Of a DNA stretch of 64,000 bases, positions 8,817 to 18,269 are shown piece by piece. Positions within the stretch are counted from its first letter, which is position 1. Each line of letters begins with the position of its first letter. A program made the position numbers and the translations under genes. Origin of the DNA: Oscillospiraceae bacterium (GTDB lineage: Bacteria > Bacillota > Clostridia > Oscillospirales > Acutalibacteraceae); the NCBI GenBank assembly GCA_003538135.1, contig DPOR01000014.1, positions 32,927 through 96,926 on the forward strand. Reading direction: 5' to 3'. The notes beneath the pieces were generated by a model. The model searched no databases. It was not told the origin of the DNA and saw only the letters and a list, made by a program, of their open reading frames with translations.

Positions 8817-10367
8817 TCACATGAGTTTTTTGAGGAATTTTATTTTGCCCTTGGTCACCGAATTTACTGTTGCGGCAGTGGACTTGAATTCGCCGCTCCT
8901 GAAGAAAATTCCGAGGAAGTTGACGTTTGATATGACCGTGCATATGACGAGCCTGAGTGCCAAGGTCAGGATAAGCGAATCAAAGACAACAAAACGGCTT
9001 ATGCCGATGCATATCGCGCAGGAAATTGCGGACACTGTGCCGTATGCCGAAATTTTCAGGAACAGCTCCCTGCGTCCGGTGCGGAAAACCGTAGTAAACA
9101 GGTTGTGAAAGAGCCACGGCAGGCTGACCGTCAGCACGCTGAGCACCGTCGAAAGTATGATTCCGTACAGTCCCCAGAACTGAACCATTATGACATTCAT
9201 TATGACGTTTACGGCGGAGGTCACTAAGGGTCTGAACCTGTCCTCGTGCCAGATGCCGGCGGCGTCTTTATAAAGGTTGAGCAGAGAATTCATCTGCTTT
9301 ATGAAGAAGTAGACGCAGAACAGTATCACCATGCCGTACGGCAGGAGGTTTTCCTTCTTCACCCAAAGCTCGATAAACGGCTGATACATACACGCGAGAC
9401 AGCAGACGCTGAAGCACGACATCCACGAAAGTATGAACGCAAACTTCTTCAGGTCGTTGAAATTCTTTTCGCCGCTCTCGGTAACAAGGCTGTTGCCGAT
9501 TCCCGCGAGAGCCGAGCTTGTGATAAGGGACACGAAGCCGAATACCGAAGAAAATATAAAGAAATAGTTCTGATACCGTGCAAGTGCGGTAAGGCCTAAG
9601 AAAGTAGATATAACAATGGTGTCGGACGACTCTATAACTATCGAGCCTATCTTCAGGGTGAACAAATCGCGCACGCGGCGGTTGATTATCTGCACCTGCT
9701 CTTTCGGGAGCCTTCCCTTTGCCTTGTACTGCGGGTACAGCCTGTCACAGACTGCGGCAGTCACCACATTGGAGACGACTCCGAGCATGAGCGCCACGAT
9801 TATATACGCATAGTAATTTTTAAACGCTATGAGCACTACTGCCTGAAGTCCGTATTTAACGGTATTGACGGCAAGCCCTATCTTGTCGCCGATATCGTTG
9901 CGCTGGTGAGCATATAAAATGCAGTTTTTATATGCAAACAGCCAATATGACAAAACGGTTATCAGAAGATTTATCGCATAGAGAATATAGATATTTATAT
10001 CCGCGGGCACGTCTCTTTTGATAAAGAACGGCATAGCGGGAGTTATCGCCGCGCCGACGACGAGAATAACCAGCCCTATGACGCGGTAATATATCTTGTA
10101 GAGCTGCATGAGCGCGCAGACGGTCGCGGTGTCGTCCTCGGCTATCGGCTTATACATACTGAATGTCATCGCCGAGCCGACTCCGAGCTCCGCAAGGCTC
10201 AGCACCGACAGTATGGAGGTAAACAGGCTGTTGAGCCCCGTGTAAGCCATGCCGAGCGTATATATGAGCAGCGTGCGCATGACGAACGGCAAGAGTAGAT
10301 TATATATCTTCGCCACAACGCCGAACGCCATGTTGCGCGCGGTATTTTTTGATCTGTCAAGCTTCAT
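8817..10367 (-). CDS. Wzx-type polysaccharide flippase, copy 1
   Basis: A 516-residue polytopic membrane protein of the MOP/MATE-like polysaccharide export family, opening MKLDRSKNTARNMAFGVVAKIYN, with about 12-14 hydrophobic segments. It would flip undecaprenyl-linked repeat units across the membrane. It is the same length as, and very close in sequence to, the second flippase at 11619-13169, differing mainly by conservative changes and in the C-terminal 80 residues. Confidence 0.9.
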   Translation of the reverse strand: MKLDRSKNTARNMAFGVVAKIYNLLLPFVMRTLLIYTLGMAYTGLNSLFTSILSVLSLAELGVGSAMTFSMYKPIAEDDTATVCALMQLYKIYYRVIGLVILVVGAAITPAMPFFIKRDVPADINIYILYAINLLITVLSYWLFAYKNCILYAHQRNDIGDKIGLAVNTVKYGLQAVVLIAFKNYYAYIIVALMLGVVSNVVTAAVCDRLYPQYKAKGRLPKEQVQIINRRVRDLFTLKIGSIVIESSDTIVISTFLGLTALARYQNYFFIFSSVFGFVSLITSSALAGIGNSLVTESGEKNFNDLKKFAFILSWMSCFSVCCLACMYQPFIELWVKKENLLPYGMVILFCVYFFIKQMNSLLNLYKDAAGIWHEDRFRPLVTSAVNVIMNVIMVQFWGLYGIILSTVLSVLTVSLPWLFHNLFTTVFRTGRRELFLKISAYGTVSAISCAICIGISRFVVFDSLILTLALRLVICTVISNVNFLGIFFRSGEFKSTAATVNSVTKGKIKFLKKLM

Positions 10368-10458
10368 CTTATGCTCCGTTCACCTTTCAGACAGCCGTAT
10401 TTTCTCCTGTATCCGGTTATCGTAATGCGCGCTGAACGCTTTTGTCCGTATCCGACGC

Positions 10459-11610
10459 TCACTTGATTATTTTTCTCACCGTTCGCTTTATCAGACCCAT
10501 CACCCTTTGAACGGGGCTTTTATGAAACGCATATTTCCCCGCAAGCTTTGAAAAGTCCGTGTTTTCGGTTGAGAGTATTTCATCCATGCACCTCTGCCTT
10601 GTCGGCGGCACGGATGCGCTGGTTACGGCATTGGGATTATTTGAGATTGCTTTGCTGTAATCCGCATCACATAAATCGAGATCCGCTTTCAAACTTTCTA
10701 TATATTCAGAACCCTTATCGGTATGTACGAAGATCAAGGAAAGTCCTTTATCGTCAAAGTTCCATGTTGTCTCATTATCCATGCCCCATGCGTCGGCTAT
10801 TGTTAGGTCGGCGAACCGGTTATTGCCCTTTGCGGGACAGTTGTAGCAGGACGGACGCAGGATATTATCCGAAAGGAACAGCTTCATATACGGGTCATTC
10901 GAGAACTCACAGAGGTATGTGCCCGACTGATAATCTATTTTTAAGGAAAAACGATTCCATCCAACGCTTTTATCCCTGAATGATACAGAAGAAACGCGGG
11001 TTCCTTTTGCTACGTCCTTCAAATATTTAAGCCATACTTTTTCCGAGGGCACGCCGTGACAAATAAAATCGACAAGCAGCAGATTTTCGTACTCTTTTCC
11101 GAGAAACAGCCGCATGGCATTGACCTGGCACGGCGTTCCCGAAAAAAGAACCTTTCTGCCGCCCTTCAGCTCGCGGCGGACGGCGGAATATATGTCTCCC
11201 GTGTTGCTTTGAACGTATTTGCTGGTTTTGAGCTTTTCGAGCTCTTCCGAATTTTCCGCAAGAATATGATGCACACTGAAGTCGCCGTCAAAAGCCGCGC
11301 CGCAGACCGTGCCGCCCGCTTTTGTCACCTTATCGGCAAGAGCTGAAAACACTCCGCCGGACGAGCTTGAGCCGACAACGGCTTCGTCACGGTTCACCGC
11401 AAGAAAAGTCTGCGGTATTTTCTCCGAAAATTCCGGAACATTCAGCGCCGGGCACACCCTGTCGCAAGCGCCGCATCCGACGCATTTTGCGCTGTCCGTT
11501 TTCGGATAAGCAAAGCCCTCCGGGTCTCCGAGCATGGAAATACAGCCTACGCTGCAGATATCGGCGCACGCACCGCAACCGACGCACTGATTTTTTCTTA
11601 TATTTATCAT
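10459..11610 (-). CDS. Coenzyme F420 hydrogenase/dehydrogenase beta-subunit (FrhB)-like iron-sulfur protein
   Basis: The N-terminus has two 4Fe-4S motifs, CVGCGACADICSVGC and CVGCGACDRVC, followed by FrhB N- and C-domain patterns (VGSSSSGGVFSALAD; FSGTPCQVNAMR; DFICHGVPS). FrhB-like proteins are frequent beside polysaccharide pyruvyl transferases in exopolysaccharide loci. They are thought to be flavin- or deazaflavin-dependent redox enzymes, and their role in glycan synthesis is not settled. I place the start at ATG 11610 because GAGGTG lies just upstream. A GTG at 11622 would overlap the flippase stop. It sits between the two flippase copies. Confidence 0.85.
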   Translation of the reverse strand: MINIRKNQCVGCGACADICSVGCISMLGDPEGFAYPKTDSAKCVGCGACDRVCPALNVPEFSEKIPQTFLAVNRDEAVVGSSSSGGVFSALADKVTKAGGTVCGAAFDGDFSVHHILAENSEELEKLKTSKYVQSNTGDIYSAVRRELKGGRKVLFSGTPCQVNAMRLFLGKEYENLLLVDFICHGVPSEKVWLKYLKDVAKGTRVSSVSFRDKSVGWNRFSLKIDYQSGTYLCEFSNDPYMKLFLSDNILRPSCYNCPAKGNNRFADLTIADAWGMDNETTWNFDDKGLSLIFVHTDKGSEYIESLKADLDLCDADYSKAISNNPNAVTSASVPPTRQRCMDEILSTENTDFSKLAGKYAFHKSPVQRVMGLIKRTVRKIIK

Positions 11611-11618
11611 TGCGCACC

Positions 11619-13169
11619 TCACATGAATTTTCCGAGGAGTTTTATTTTGCCTTTTGTCAGTGAATCTACAATACTTACCGTCGACTTGAATTCGCCGCTT
11701 CTAAAGAAAATCGCAAAGAAGATAATATTCGACACGACCGTGCATATCACAAGACGAAGCGCGAGAGTCAGAATAAGTGAATTGAAGCTGACGAAACAGC
11801 ATATCCCGATACATATTCCGCACGAGACTGCGGTCACTGCGCCGTACGCCAAAAGCTTTATCAGCAGCTCCTTGCACCCGCTGCGGAAAACGGTGGTAAA
11901 CAGATTGTGGAGAAGCCACGGCATTCCGATAGCTAATGTGCTGAGTACAGTTGAAAGCAAGATACCGTAAAGCCCCCAAAACTGAACCATTATGATGTTC
12001 ATAATCAGGTTGGCTCCAGCGGTTATCAACGGTCTGAACCTGTCCTCATGCCATATACCGGCAGCATCTTTATAAAGACAAAGCAGAGAATGCACCTGTT
12101 TTACAAAGAAATAAACGCAGAACATTATGACCATGCCGAAGGATAAAAGATTTTCTTTCTTTACCCAAAGCTCGATAAACGGCTGATACATACACGCAAG
12201 ACAGCACACGCAGAAGCACGACATCCACGAGATTATAAAGGCGAACTTCTTCAAATCGTTGAAGTTCTTTTCGCTGCTCTCGGTTACAAGGCTGTTGCCT
12301 ATTCCCGCAAGGGCGGAGCTTGTTACAAGAGACACAAAGCCGAACACCGAGGAGAGAATGAAGAAATAATTCTGATACTGTGCGAGGGCGGTCAAGCCGA
12401 GAAACGCCGAGATAACAATGGTATCCGCCGAATCGACAACTATCGCGCCTATCTTCGATGTAAACAAATCGCGTACGCGGCGGTTGATTATCTGAACCTG
12501 TTCTTTCGGGAGCTTTCCCTTTGCCCTATACTGCGGGTACAGACGATCCGCAACTATGGCGGTCACTAAATTGGAGACGACGCCGAGTAAAAGAGCTATA
12601 ATAATATACGCGTAGTAATTTTTAAACGCCACAAGCACTACGGCCTGAAGTCCGTATCTGACGGTATTGATAACAAGTCCGATTTTGTCACCGATATCGT
12701 TGCGCTGATGGGCATAGAGAATACAGTTTTTATACGCAAACAGCCAATATGACAAAACGGTTGTCAAAAGGTTTATCGCATAAAGAATATATATATTAAT
12801 ATCCGCCGGAACATCTTTTTTGATAAAAAACGGCAGTGCGGGAGTTATCGCCGTGCCGGCGACGAGGATAACCAAGCCGATAACGCGGTAATATATCTTG
12901 TAAAGCTGCATGAGCGCGCAGACGGTCGCGGTGTCGTCCTCGGCTATCGGCTTATACATACTGAACGTCATCGCCGCGCCGACTCCGAGCTCGGCGAGAT
13001 TCAACACGGACAGTATGGACGTAAACAGGCTGTTAAGTCCCGTATATGCCATGCCGAGCGTATATATGAGCAGCGTGCGCATAACAAACGGTATCGCAAG
13101 ATTATATATTTTCGATACGGTACCGAATATCATATTGCGCGCTGTGTTTTTTGATCTGTCAAGCTTCAT
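11619..13169 (-). CDS. Wzx-type polysaccharide flippase, copy 2
   Basis: 516 residues, opening MKLDRSKNTARNMIFGTVSKIYN. It is a close paralogue of the flippase at 8817-10367, with long blocks identical residue for residue. Its ATG overlaps the stop of the pyruvyl transferase gene (ATGA). The same flipping role is expected. Both copies are intact, which suggests either two repeat-unit substrates or a recent tandem duplication. Confidence 0.9.
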   Translation of the reverse strand: MKLDRSKNTARNMIFGTVSKIYNLAIPFVMRTLLIYTLGMAYTGLNSLFTSILSVLNLAELGVGAAMTFSMYKPIAEDDTATVCALMQLYKIYYRVIGLVILVAGTAITPALPFFIKKDVPADINIYILYAINLLTTVLSYWLFAYKNCILYAHQRNDIGDKIGLVINTVRYGLQAVVLVAFKNYYAYIIIALLLGVVSNLVTAIVADRLYPQYRAKGKLPKEQVQIINRRVRDLFTSKIGAIVVDSADTIVISAFLGLTALAQYQNYFFILSSVFGFVSLVTSSALAGIGNSLVTESSEKNFNDLKKFAFIISWMSCFCVCCLACMYQPFIELWVKKENLLSFGMVIMFCVYFFVKQVHSLLCLYKDAAGIWHEDRFRPLITAGANLIMNIIMVQFWGLYGILLSTVLSTLAIGMPWLLHNLFTTVFRSGCKELLIKLLAYGAVTAVSCGICIGICCFVSFNSLILTLALRLVICTVVSNIIFFAIFFRSGEFKSTVSIVDSLTKGKIKLLGKFM

Positions 13170-14254
13170 TCTATGTTCAATGCACCTTTCAGATATTTAT
13201 ATGCAAACGTTTTTTCTTTCTCGATTATATCTTTAACGCCCGTATAGTCCTTATAGAACACATGCTCTGAGTTTTCGGTTATATCACCGATGCACCAATC
13301 GGAGATATTGAGTTTGCCGAAAAGAGTGTTCATGCGGCTGCTCATATTCGCAACATTTCCGCCTCGCTTGAAGCAGCGGAACGGGACTTCGTTTATTATC
13401 GAGAACACACAGCCGTGGAACGAGTCCGTCATCATAAGCTCGCAATGCTCTATAAGCCACGCAAACTCGCCCGGATCGGCTGCAAACCATTTTTTGTTTT
13501 CTATCTCCGATTTATCAAGAAACTCATCATAAAGGTCAATAACCTTCAGCTCATTTGCCCGGGCAATGCCTTCTATATAATCGCGCACCTCTTCGGAGCA
13601 TCCGCCGAGGAAATAAGTGAGCAGGTATCTGTCATTCTCCCCGACAAAAGAGGGCTTTTTCTCAATTTCTCTCCACTCGCCGCGGCTGAGAAGAAGAGTG
13701 GGGTCAACGGTAACGGGGACATCGCGGCCGGTCAGCTCTTTTATTATTTCGCGCCCGCGCTCCTCGCGCACCGATATCGCTTTCATCCCGTTTATGCCGT
13801 CAATGAAGCACTGTCTGTAATCCTCGAGAATATCATCGGTTCCGATACTCGCCGAAAACGCTATTCTCTTTTCCGGCTCAACAAATTTTGCAAAGAAAAG
13901 CACTGTATTGTCTCTTGCAACCGGAAAAGTAAAGTTCCATATCTGATCCGACCCGCAGACAACATTATCCAGCTTGTCGCGCAAATCGTCAAGATGCGAC
14001 TCTCTTATGCGAATAAGCTTGAAATATTTCTTATTAAAACGGTAAAATGCCGCGTCGCGCTTCTTGTGTATAAAAACAAATTTGCGGCGCCCCAAGAGAA
14101 TCTTTACAAAATTCTTCAGCTTTCTTATAAAAGGCGTTTTATAAACAATCGTTCCCGCCTCGACACCGAGTTTTTCCAGGAAAGACTGAACCGCATAATT
14201 CTGCAGTCTGTTTCCGTAATTCGAATCCTCTGTTATGGTTGTTATTCCGGTCAT
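13166..14254 (-). CDS. Polysaccharide pyruvyl transferase family protein
   Basis: A 362-residue protein with the family pattern: N-terminal NYGNRLQNYAVQ, VCGSDQIWNF, ASIGTDDI, VREERG, DPTLLLS and MMTDSFHGCVFSI. The family transfers pyruvate from PEP to a sugar, forming ketals that give acidic polymers. Some members beside FrhB-like proteins may act on other donors. It is coupled to flippase copy 2 by a 4-base overlap. Confidence 0.88.
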   Translation of the reverse strand: MTGITTITEDSNYGNRLQNYAVQSFLEKLGVEAGTIVYKTPFIRKLKNFVKILLGRRKFVFIHKKRDAAFYRFNKKYFKLIRIRESHLDDLRDKLDNVVCGSDQIWNFTFPVARDNTVLFFAKFVEPEKRIAFSASIGTDDILEDYRQCFIDGINGMKAISVREERGREIIKELTGRDVPVTVDPTLLLSRGEWREIEKKPSFVGENDRYLLTYFLGGCSEEVRDYIEGIARANELKVIDLYDEFLDKSEIENKKWFAADPGEFAWLIEHCELMMTDSFHGCVFSIINEVPFRCFKRGGNVANMSSRMNTLFGKLNISDWCIGDITENSEHVFYKDYTGVKDIIEKEKTFAYKYLKGALNIE

Positions 14255-14272
14255 ATTATTCTCTCCGTCAAA

Positions 14273-15232
14273 TCAACTGCACTGTCTGAATTTTCTGTTA
14301 AACTTCTCAAACAGCTTCGGGCTTAACGAAAGCATCAACACCGATATTTTAAACTTCAGCCCCAGCCGTTTATTCTTTAATATATCGCGCCTGTAAGCGA
14401 GTATTTCTTTTACAATCACATCGAAATACTTATCATAAAATTCTTTTTCGCCAAGTATTATTCTTGAAAGCGTTGCGAAAAGTATACGGGTATGTCTGTA
14501 AACACAGGCCTCATATAACGGACTGTCCTTTTCGTTTTCCGCCATAGCGCCGGTTATTTTATATAGCCCGGCGCGGGAATCGGTCATATAGTGCGAGGTT
14601 GCCGAATCGCTCTCGCGGCACGTATAATGATAGAGACAAACGTTGCGGCTTATCAGCTTCCCGGCGCGCTTCATAAGAAAATAATTTATATAAAGGTCCT
14701 CGCCGTACTTCTTCGAGCCGTCAAAGCGTATGTCGGAAAACAGGTGCGCCGAATACAGTTTTCCCCAGACCTCCGGGCGGACACGGTCGGTGATGAGTGC
14801 GCGTGCCGCATCGTCCGCGCAAAGCTCTTCTTCCGATATGTCGCAATTTTCCGTGCGGCCGTCCAAACAGTCATACGAAAACGAGCACTGTATAACATCG
14901 GCATCCCCTATATTCTCAAGCATATATCCGACTGCATTCGGCTCTATAAAATCATCCGAATCCACAAAGCAGATATAATCCCCCGCCGCTGCATCGAGAG
15001 CTGAATTGCGCGCGGACGAAACGCCGCCGTTCTCCTTATGTATGACCTTTATGCGGCTGTCCTTTTGTGCCCAGCTGTCGCACATTGAGGGGCAATTATC
15101 CGGAGAACCGTCGTCAACTAAGATTATTTCGAGATTCTCATATGTCTGAGCGACGATGCTTTTAACGCACTTATCGAGATAGTCTTCGACCTTGTAGACG
15201 GGCACTATCACGCTGACAAGAGGCTTATTCAT
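14273..15232 (-). CDS. Glycosyltransferase family 2
   Basis: A GT-A fold enzyme of about 319 residues, opening MNKPLVSVIVPVYKVEDYL, with LVDDGSPDNCPSMCD and the metal-binding FVDSDDFIEP. It transfers a sugar from a nucleotide donor to the lipid-linked acceptor at the inner face of the membrane. The start at 15232 follows GGGTGG. A GTG at 15241 is less likely. The first 100 residues are nearly identical to those of the next two GT2 genes, while the C-terminal parts differ. Confidence 0.9.
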   Translation of the reverse strand: MNKPLVSVIVPVYKVEDYLDKCVKSIVAQTYENLEIILVDDGSPDNCPSMCDSWAQKDSRIKVIHKENGGVSSARNSALDAAAGDYICFVDSDDFIEPNAVGYMLENIGDADVIQCSFSYDCLDGRTENCDISEEELCADDAARALITDRVRPEVWGKLYSAHLFSDIRFDGSKKYGEDLYINYFLMKRAGKLISRNVCLYHYTCRESDSATSHYMTDSRAGLYKITGAMAENEKDSPLYEACVYRHTRILFATLSRIILGEKEFYDKYFDVIVKEILAYRRDILKNKRLGLKFKISVLMLSLSPKLFEKFNRKFRQCS

Positions 15233-15244
15233 TATAACCACCCT

Positions 15245-16216
15245 TTACGCTCCGCGAACTTTTCTGATTGTCTTATTATACAGTTTGGGGCTGCACCACA
15301 AAAGCAAGAGCTTAAATTTATATTTAAACGGATACCGCTTTTTAAAAAGTATCTGCTTTTTAAATCCGAGAAGCCCGTCTCTCAGCTCGTCATATCGGTC
15401 AAGACATTTTTGGTTTGTTATGATACCGCTGAGGACGGTAAACGCTGCGGTAGCGTAGCCCATGACTGCGCTGTCATAAATCTCCGGATCGTCCTCATAT
15501 TTTTCAAGGAAGATGTTCATGGCACGGACTATTGAAAACGCGCCGTAGCCGAACTCAGAAACCGTTATCGCTCCTACCCTGCGAATATAATGATATTTCG
15601 GCTCATCCATACACACACAAGTGCTGATATTGGCGCTGACACGGTCATTAAACATAATATCCTCCGATGCGCCGTCATTTTTATCGAAACGAACCTCCTT
15701 GACCACATCGGCTCTGTATATTTTGTTCCACACAACACCCCGGACATGACCTCCTTGAACAAGGCTGTTCACGAATGTATGTCTGTCTATAATGGTTCTT
15801 TCAGAGTATTCGCAGTCCACGCTTACACCGTTTTCAAGGCTCTCCTCGTCAACAAATATGCCGCACCTTGATATATCTGCCTGCGTTGAAGCCGCATTTT
15901 CGACAAGCAGCTGATACATATCCGGTTCTATGCAGTCATCGGAATCGACAAAGCCCCAATAATCTCCCGCAGCTATATCCATTCCGGCATTACGAGCGGA
16001 ACAGAGGCCTCCGTTTTCTTTATGTATGACCCTTATGCGGCTGTCCTTCTCAGCCCACTCGTCACACATGGCCGGGCAATTGTCCGGTGAGCCGTCATCA
16101 ACTAAGATTATTTCAAGATTTTTATATGTCTGTCCCACAATACTCTCAACGCATCGGTCGAGAGTTTCTTCAACTTTGTAAACTGGAACTATAACGCTGA
16201 TGAGGAAATTTGACAT
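15245..16216 (-). CDS. Glycosyltransferase family 2
   Basis: About 323 residues, with VPVYKVEETLDRCVESIVGQ, LVDDGSPDNCPAMCD and FVDSDDCIEPD. The frame extends to 16240, but AAGGAGAGG lies nine bases before the ATG at 16216, which I take as the start. The N-terminal domain is nearly identical to those of the flanking GT2s. The C-terminal acceptor part is unique, so it probably adds a different sugar or linkage. Confidence 0.88.
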   Translation of the reverse strand: MSNFLISVIVPVYKVEETLDRCVESIVGQTYKNLEIILVDDGSPDNCPAMCDEWAEKDSRIRVIHKENGGLCSARNAGMDIAAGDYWGFVDSDDCIEPDMYQLLVENAASTQADISRCGIFVDEESLENGVSVDCEYSERTIIDRHTFVNSLVQGGHVRGVVWNKIYRADVVKEVRFDKNDGASEDIMFNDRVSANISTCVCMDEPKYHYIRRVGAITVSEFGYGAFSIVRAMNIFLEKYEDDPEIYDSAVMGYATAAFTVLSGIITNQKCLDRYDELRDGLLGFKKQILFKKRYPFKYKFKLLLLWCSPKLYNKTIRKVRGA

Positions 16217-16252
16217 CCTTTTGTACCTCTCCTTTTGCATACTGCGAAATTT

Positions 16253-17236
16253 TTATTGCCTTGCCTTACGCTTATAGTATCTGCGAATGGCAAACACATA
16301 TATCGGATGGAAAAATACATAAACTATATATCTGATAAGCTGTTTTTTATTAAGCTTCGCCTTCAGCAAAAATTTCTTTTTTGTAAGGCAAGTTCTGATT
16401 TTTTCTTTATACCAGTCCGTATTTTGATGCCCATGTTGTATGCAATAGTTTATTGTGATAATCATATTATCAATATATCCATTACACACCTGATTATATA
16501 TTTCTTTGTTTTGATATTCGTTTTCCCAGAAATAGTTTTCTACATACACATAATTCAGCAACTTTTCTTTTGTCATCCCAGAGTGCATAACAGACTCCGG
16601 ATTAATATAATAGTGGTAATATGCCTTATTTTCCATTACCTCGCAGCCTGTTATATTTTTCCTTACATGATAATTAAACAGCCAATCTTCACCCATTTTT
16701 AAATTCTCATCAAATCTGCAGCTTTTTATAACACTTCTCTTATATATTGAGGGAAATAATGACGCATACAAATTTGTTGATATAACATGTAATACCGCAT
16801 CATTTATGTTTTTATAAAATGACAAATAGTAATCACCTATAACAATTTGAGTTCCGTCATCATAATTATAAAACGTACCGCAAAATGAAATATCGGCACT
16901 GTATTTTCGGGAATTTTCATAAAGGAATTCATACATTTCCGTCTCAATCCAGTCATCGGAATCGACAAAGCCTATGTAATCTCCCGTCGCAATATCAAGC
17001 GCCGCGTTTCTTGCCGACGAAACTCCTCCGTTTTCTTTATGTATGACCCTTATGCGGCTGTCCTTCTCAGCCCACCCGTCGCACATGGCAGGGCAATTGT
17101 CCGGCGAGCCGTCATCGACTAAGATTATTTCGAGATTTTTATATGTCTGCCCGATTATGCTTTCAACGCATTTGTCAAGCGTTTTTTCAACTTTATAAAC
17201 CGGAACTATAACACTGATTTTCGGTTGGCTGTTCAT
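16253..17236 (-). CDS. Glycosyltransferase family 2 with AT-rich 3' two thirds
   Basis: 327 residues. The N-terminal GT-A half (LVDDGSPDNCPAMCD, FVDSDDWIETE) matches its neighbours almost base for base. From about residue 105 on (16253-16930) the DNA turns markedly AT-rich and the protein becomes rich in Asn, Tyr, Lys and Ile. This suggests a chimera of a local N-terminal module with a transferred C-terminal module. Function as for other GT2s, acceptor unknown. Confidence 0.87.
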   Translation of the reverse strand: MNSQPKISVIVPVYKVEKTLDKCVESIIGQTYKNLEIILVDDGSPDNCPAMCDGWAEKDSRIRVIHKENGGVSSARNAALDIATGDYIGFVDSDDWIETEMYEFLYENSRKYSADISFCGTFYNYDDGTQIVIGDYYLSFYKNINDAVLHVISTNLYASLFPSIYKRSVIKSCRFDENLKMGEDWLFNYHVRKNITGCEVMENKAYYHYYINPESVMHSGMTKEKLLNYVYVENYFWENEYQNKEIYNQVCNGYIDNMIITINYCIQHGHQNTDWYKEKIRTCLTKKKFLLKAKLNKKQLIRYIVYVFFHPIYVFAIRRYYKRKARQ

Positions 17237-18258
17237 TGCTTCACCCCTAAATAGATCCTCAGAAATTCTACATATTTTTCCGTCATAAACACGGAGCCGC
17301 GCCCGAGCGCCGACGCTAGCAGCTTTGTATGCGTCGGGAGCCTTTCGGTATCGACCCTTGCCGCCGCCGAGCGTATATTTTCATCTGCGCAAATATTTTC
17401 GATAACCGCTCTGCGTTCTTTTCTTGACTTGGTGTTGGCCTTTTTAGCCTCATTGCGAAGCAGGAAGTTGACCATATACAGAAGATAATAATCGAGCTGA
17501 GAGGATATATCGAAATCCGACTCCGCGTTCTTCTCCTTGAGACGCTTGTACGGCAGAAAGATTATGTCTTTAAGCCTTTCGTCATAGGCGGTCGACATCG
17601 AGCGACCCGTTATGCGGTAATGATAAGTCGGCGTTTTTATGCAGGCTGCGCTTTGCGCGTCGAGCAGACACGGATATATGAACGCCGCATCCTCACCCAT
17701 GCGTATACGCTCGTCCACAGGCGTGAGATTTTTTTCGATAAGCTCTCTTTTAACAAGCTTGCTCCAACAGTTCGGATTGACTCCGAAGCTGTAAAAGCTG
17801 CCGTCAAAGAGCATTTTCGGAAATATCTCGCTTTCAAGGCGCGCCCTGTCATAAAATCCCTCTTCAAAGCACTGTTCGCTCGGCTCTCTGCAGTCGCCGT
17901 AATCGCAGAGAAAATCGCTGAGTATTACATCGGGCGAATACTTTATGATTGCATTGTGCATATTCATAAATGTTTCGGGCTCGACCCAATCATCGCCGTC
18001 GACAAAGCCGATATAGTCGCCGCTTGAGACCGCAAATCCCGCCTTTCTTGCGCTGAGCAGACCGCCGTTTTGCTTATGCACGACCTTCATGCGCGCGTCC
18101 TTCGCAGCATATTCGTCGCAAATCTCGGGGCAGCCGTCGGGCGAGCCGTCGTCTACAATAATTATTTCCATATCCTCGAGCGTCTGCACCGAAAGGCTCT
18201 CGAGACATTGGCGGAGATATTCTTCAATTTTATATACCGGCACTATAACGCTTATCAT
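17233..18258 (-). CDS. Glycosyltransferase family 2
   Basis: 341 residues, with VPVYKIEEYLRQCLESLSVQ, IVDDGSPDGCPEICD and FVDGDDWVEPE. It is more divergent than the three preceding GT2s and has an Arg/Lys-rich C-terminal region. Its stop overlaps the next start by 4 bases. Role: addition of one sugar of the repeat unit. Confidence 0.88.
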   Translation of the reverse strand: MISVIVPVYKIEEYLRQCLESLSVQTLEDMEIIIVDDGSPDGCPEICDEYAAKDARMKVVHKQNGGLLSARKAGFAVSSGDYIGFVDGDDWVEPETFMNMHNAIIKYSPDVILSDFLCDYGDCREPSEQCFEEGFYDRARLESEIFPKMLFDGSFYSFGVNPNCWSKLVKRELIEKNLTPVDERIRMGEDAAFIYPCLLDAQSAACIKTPTYHYRITGRSMSTAYDERLKDIIFLPYKRLKEKNAESDFDISSQLDYYLLYMVNFLLRNEAKKANTKSRKERRAVIENICADENIRSAAARVDTERLPTHTKLLASALGRGSVFMTEKYVEFLRIYLGVKQ

Positions 18259-18269
18259 AATTCGGCACC

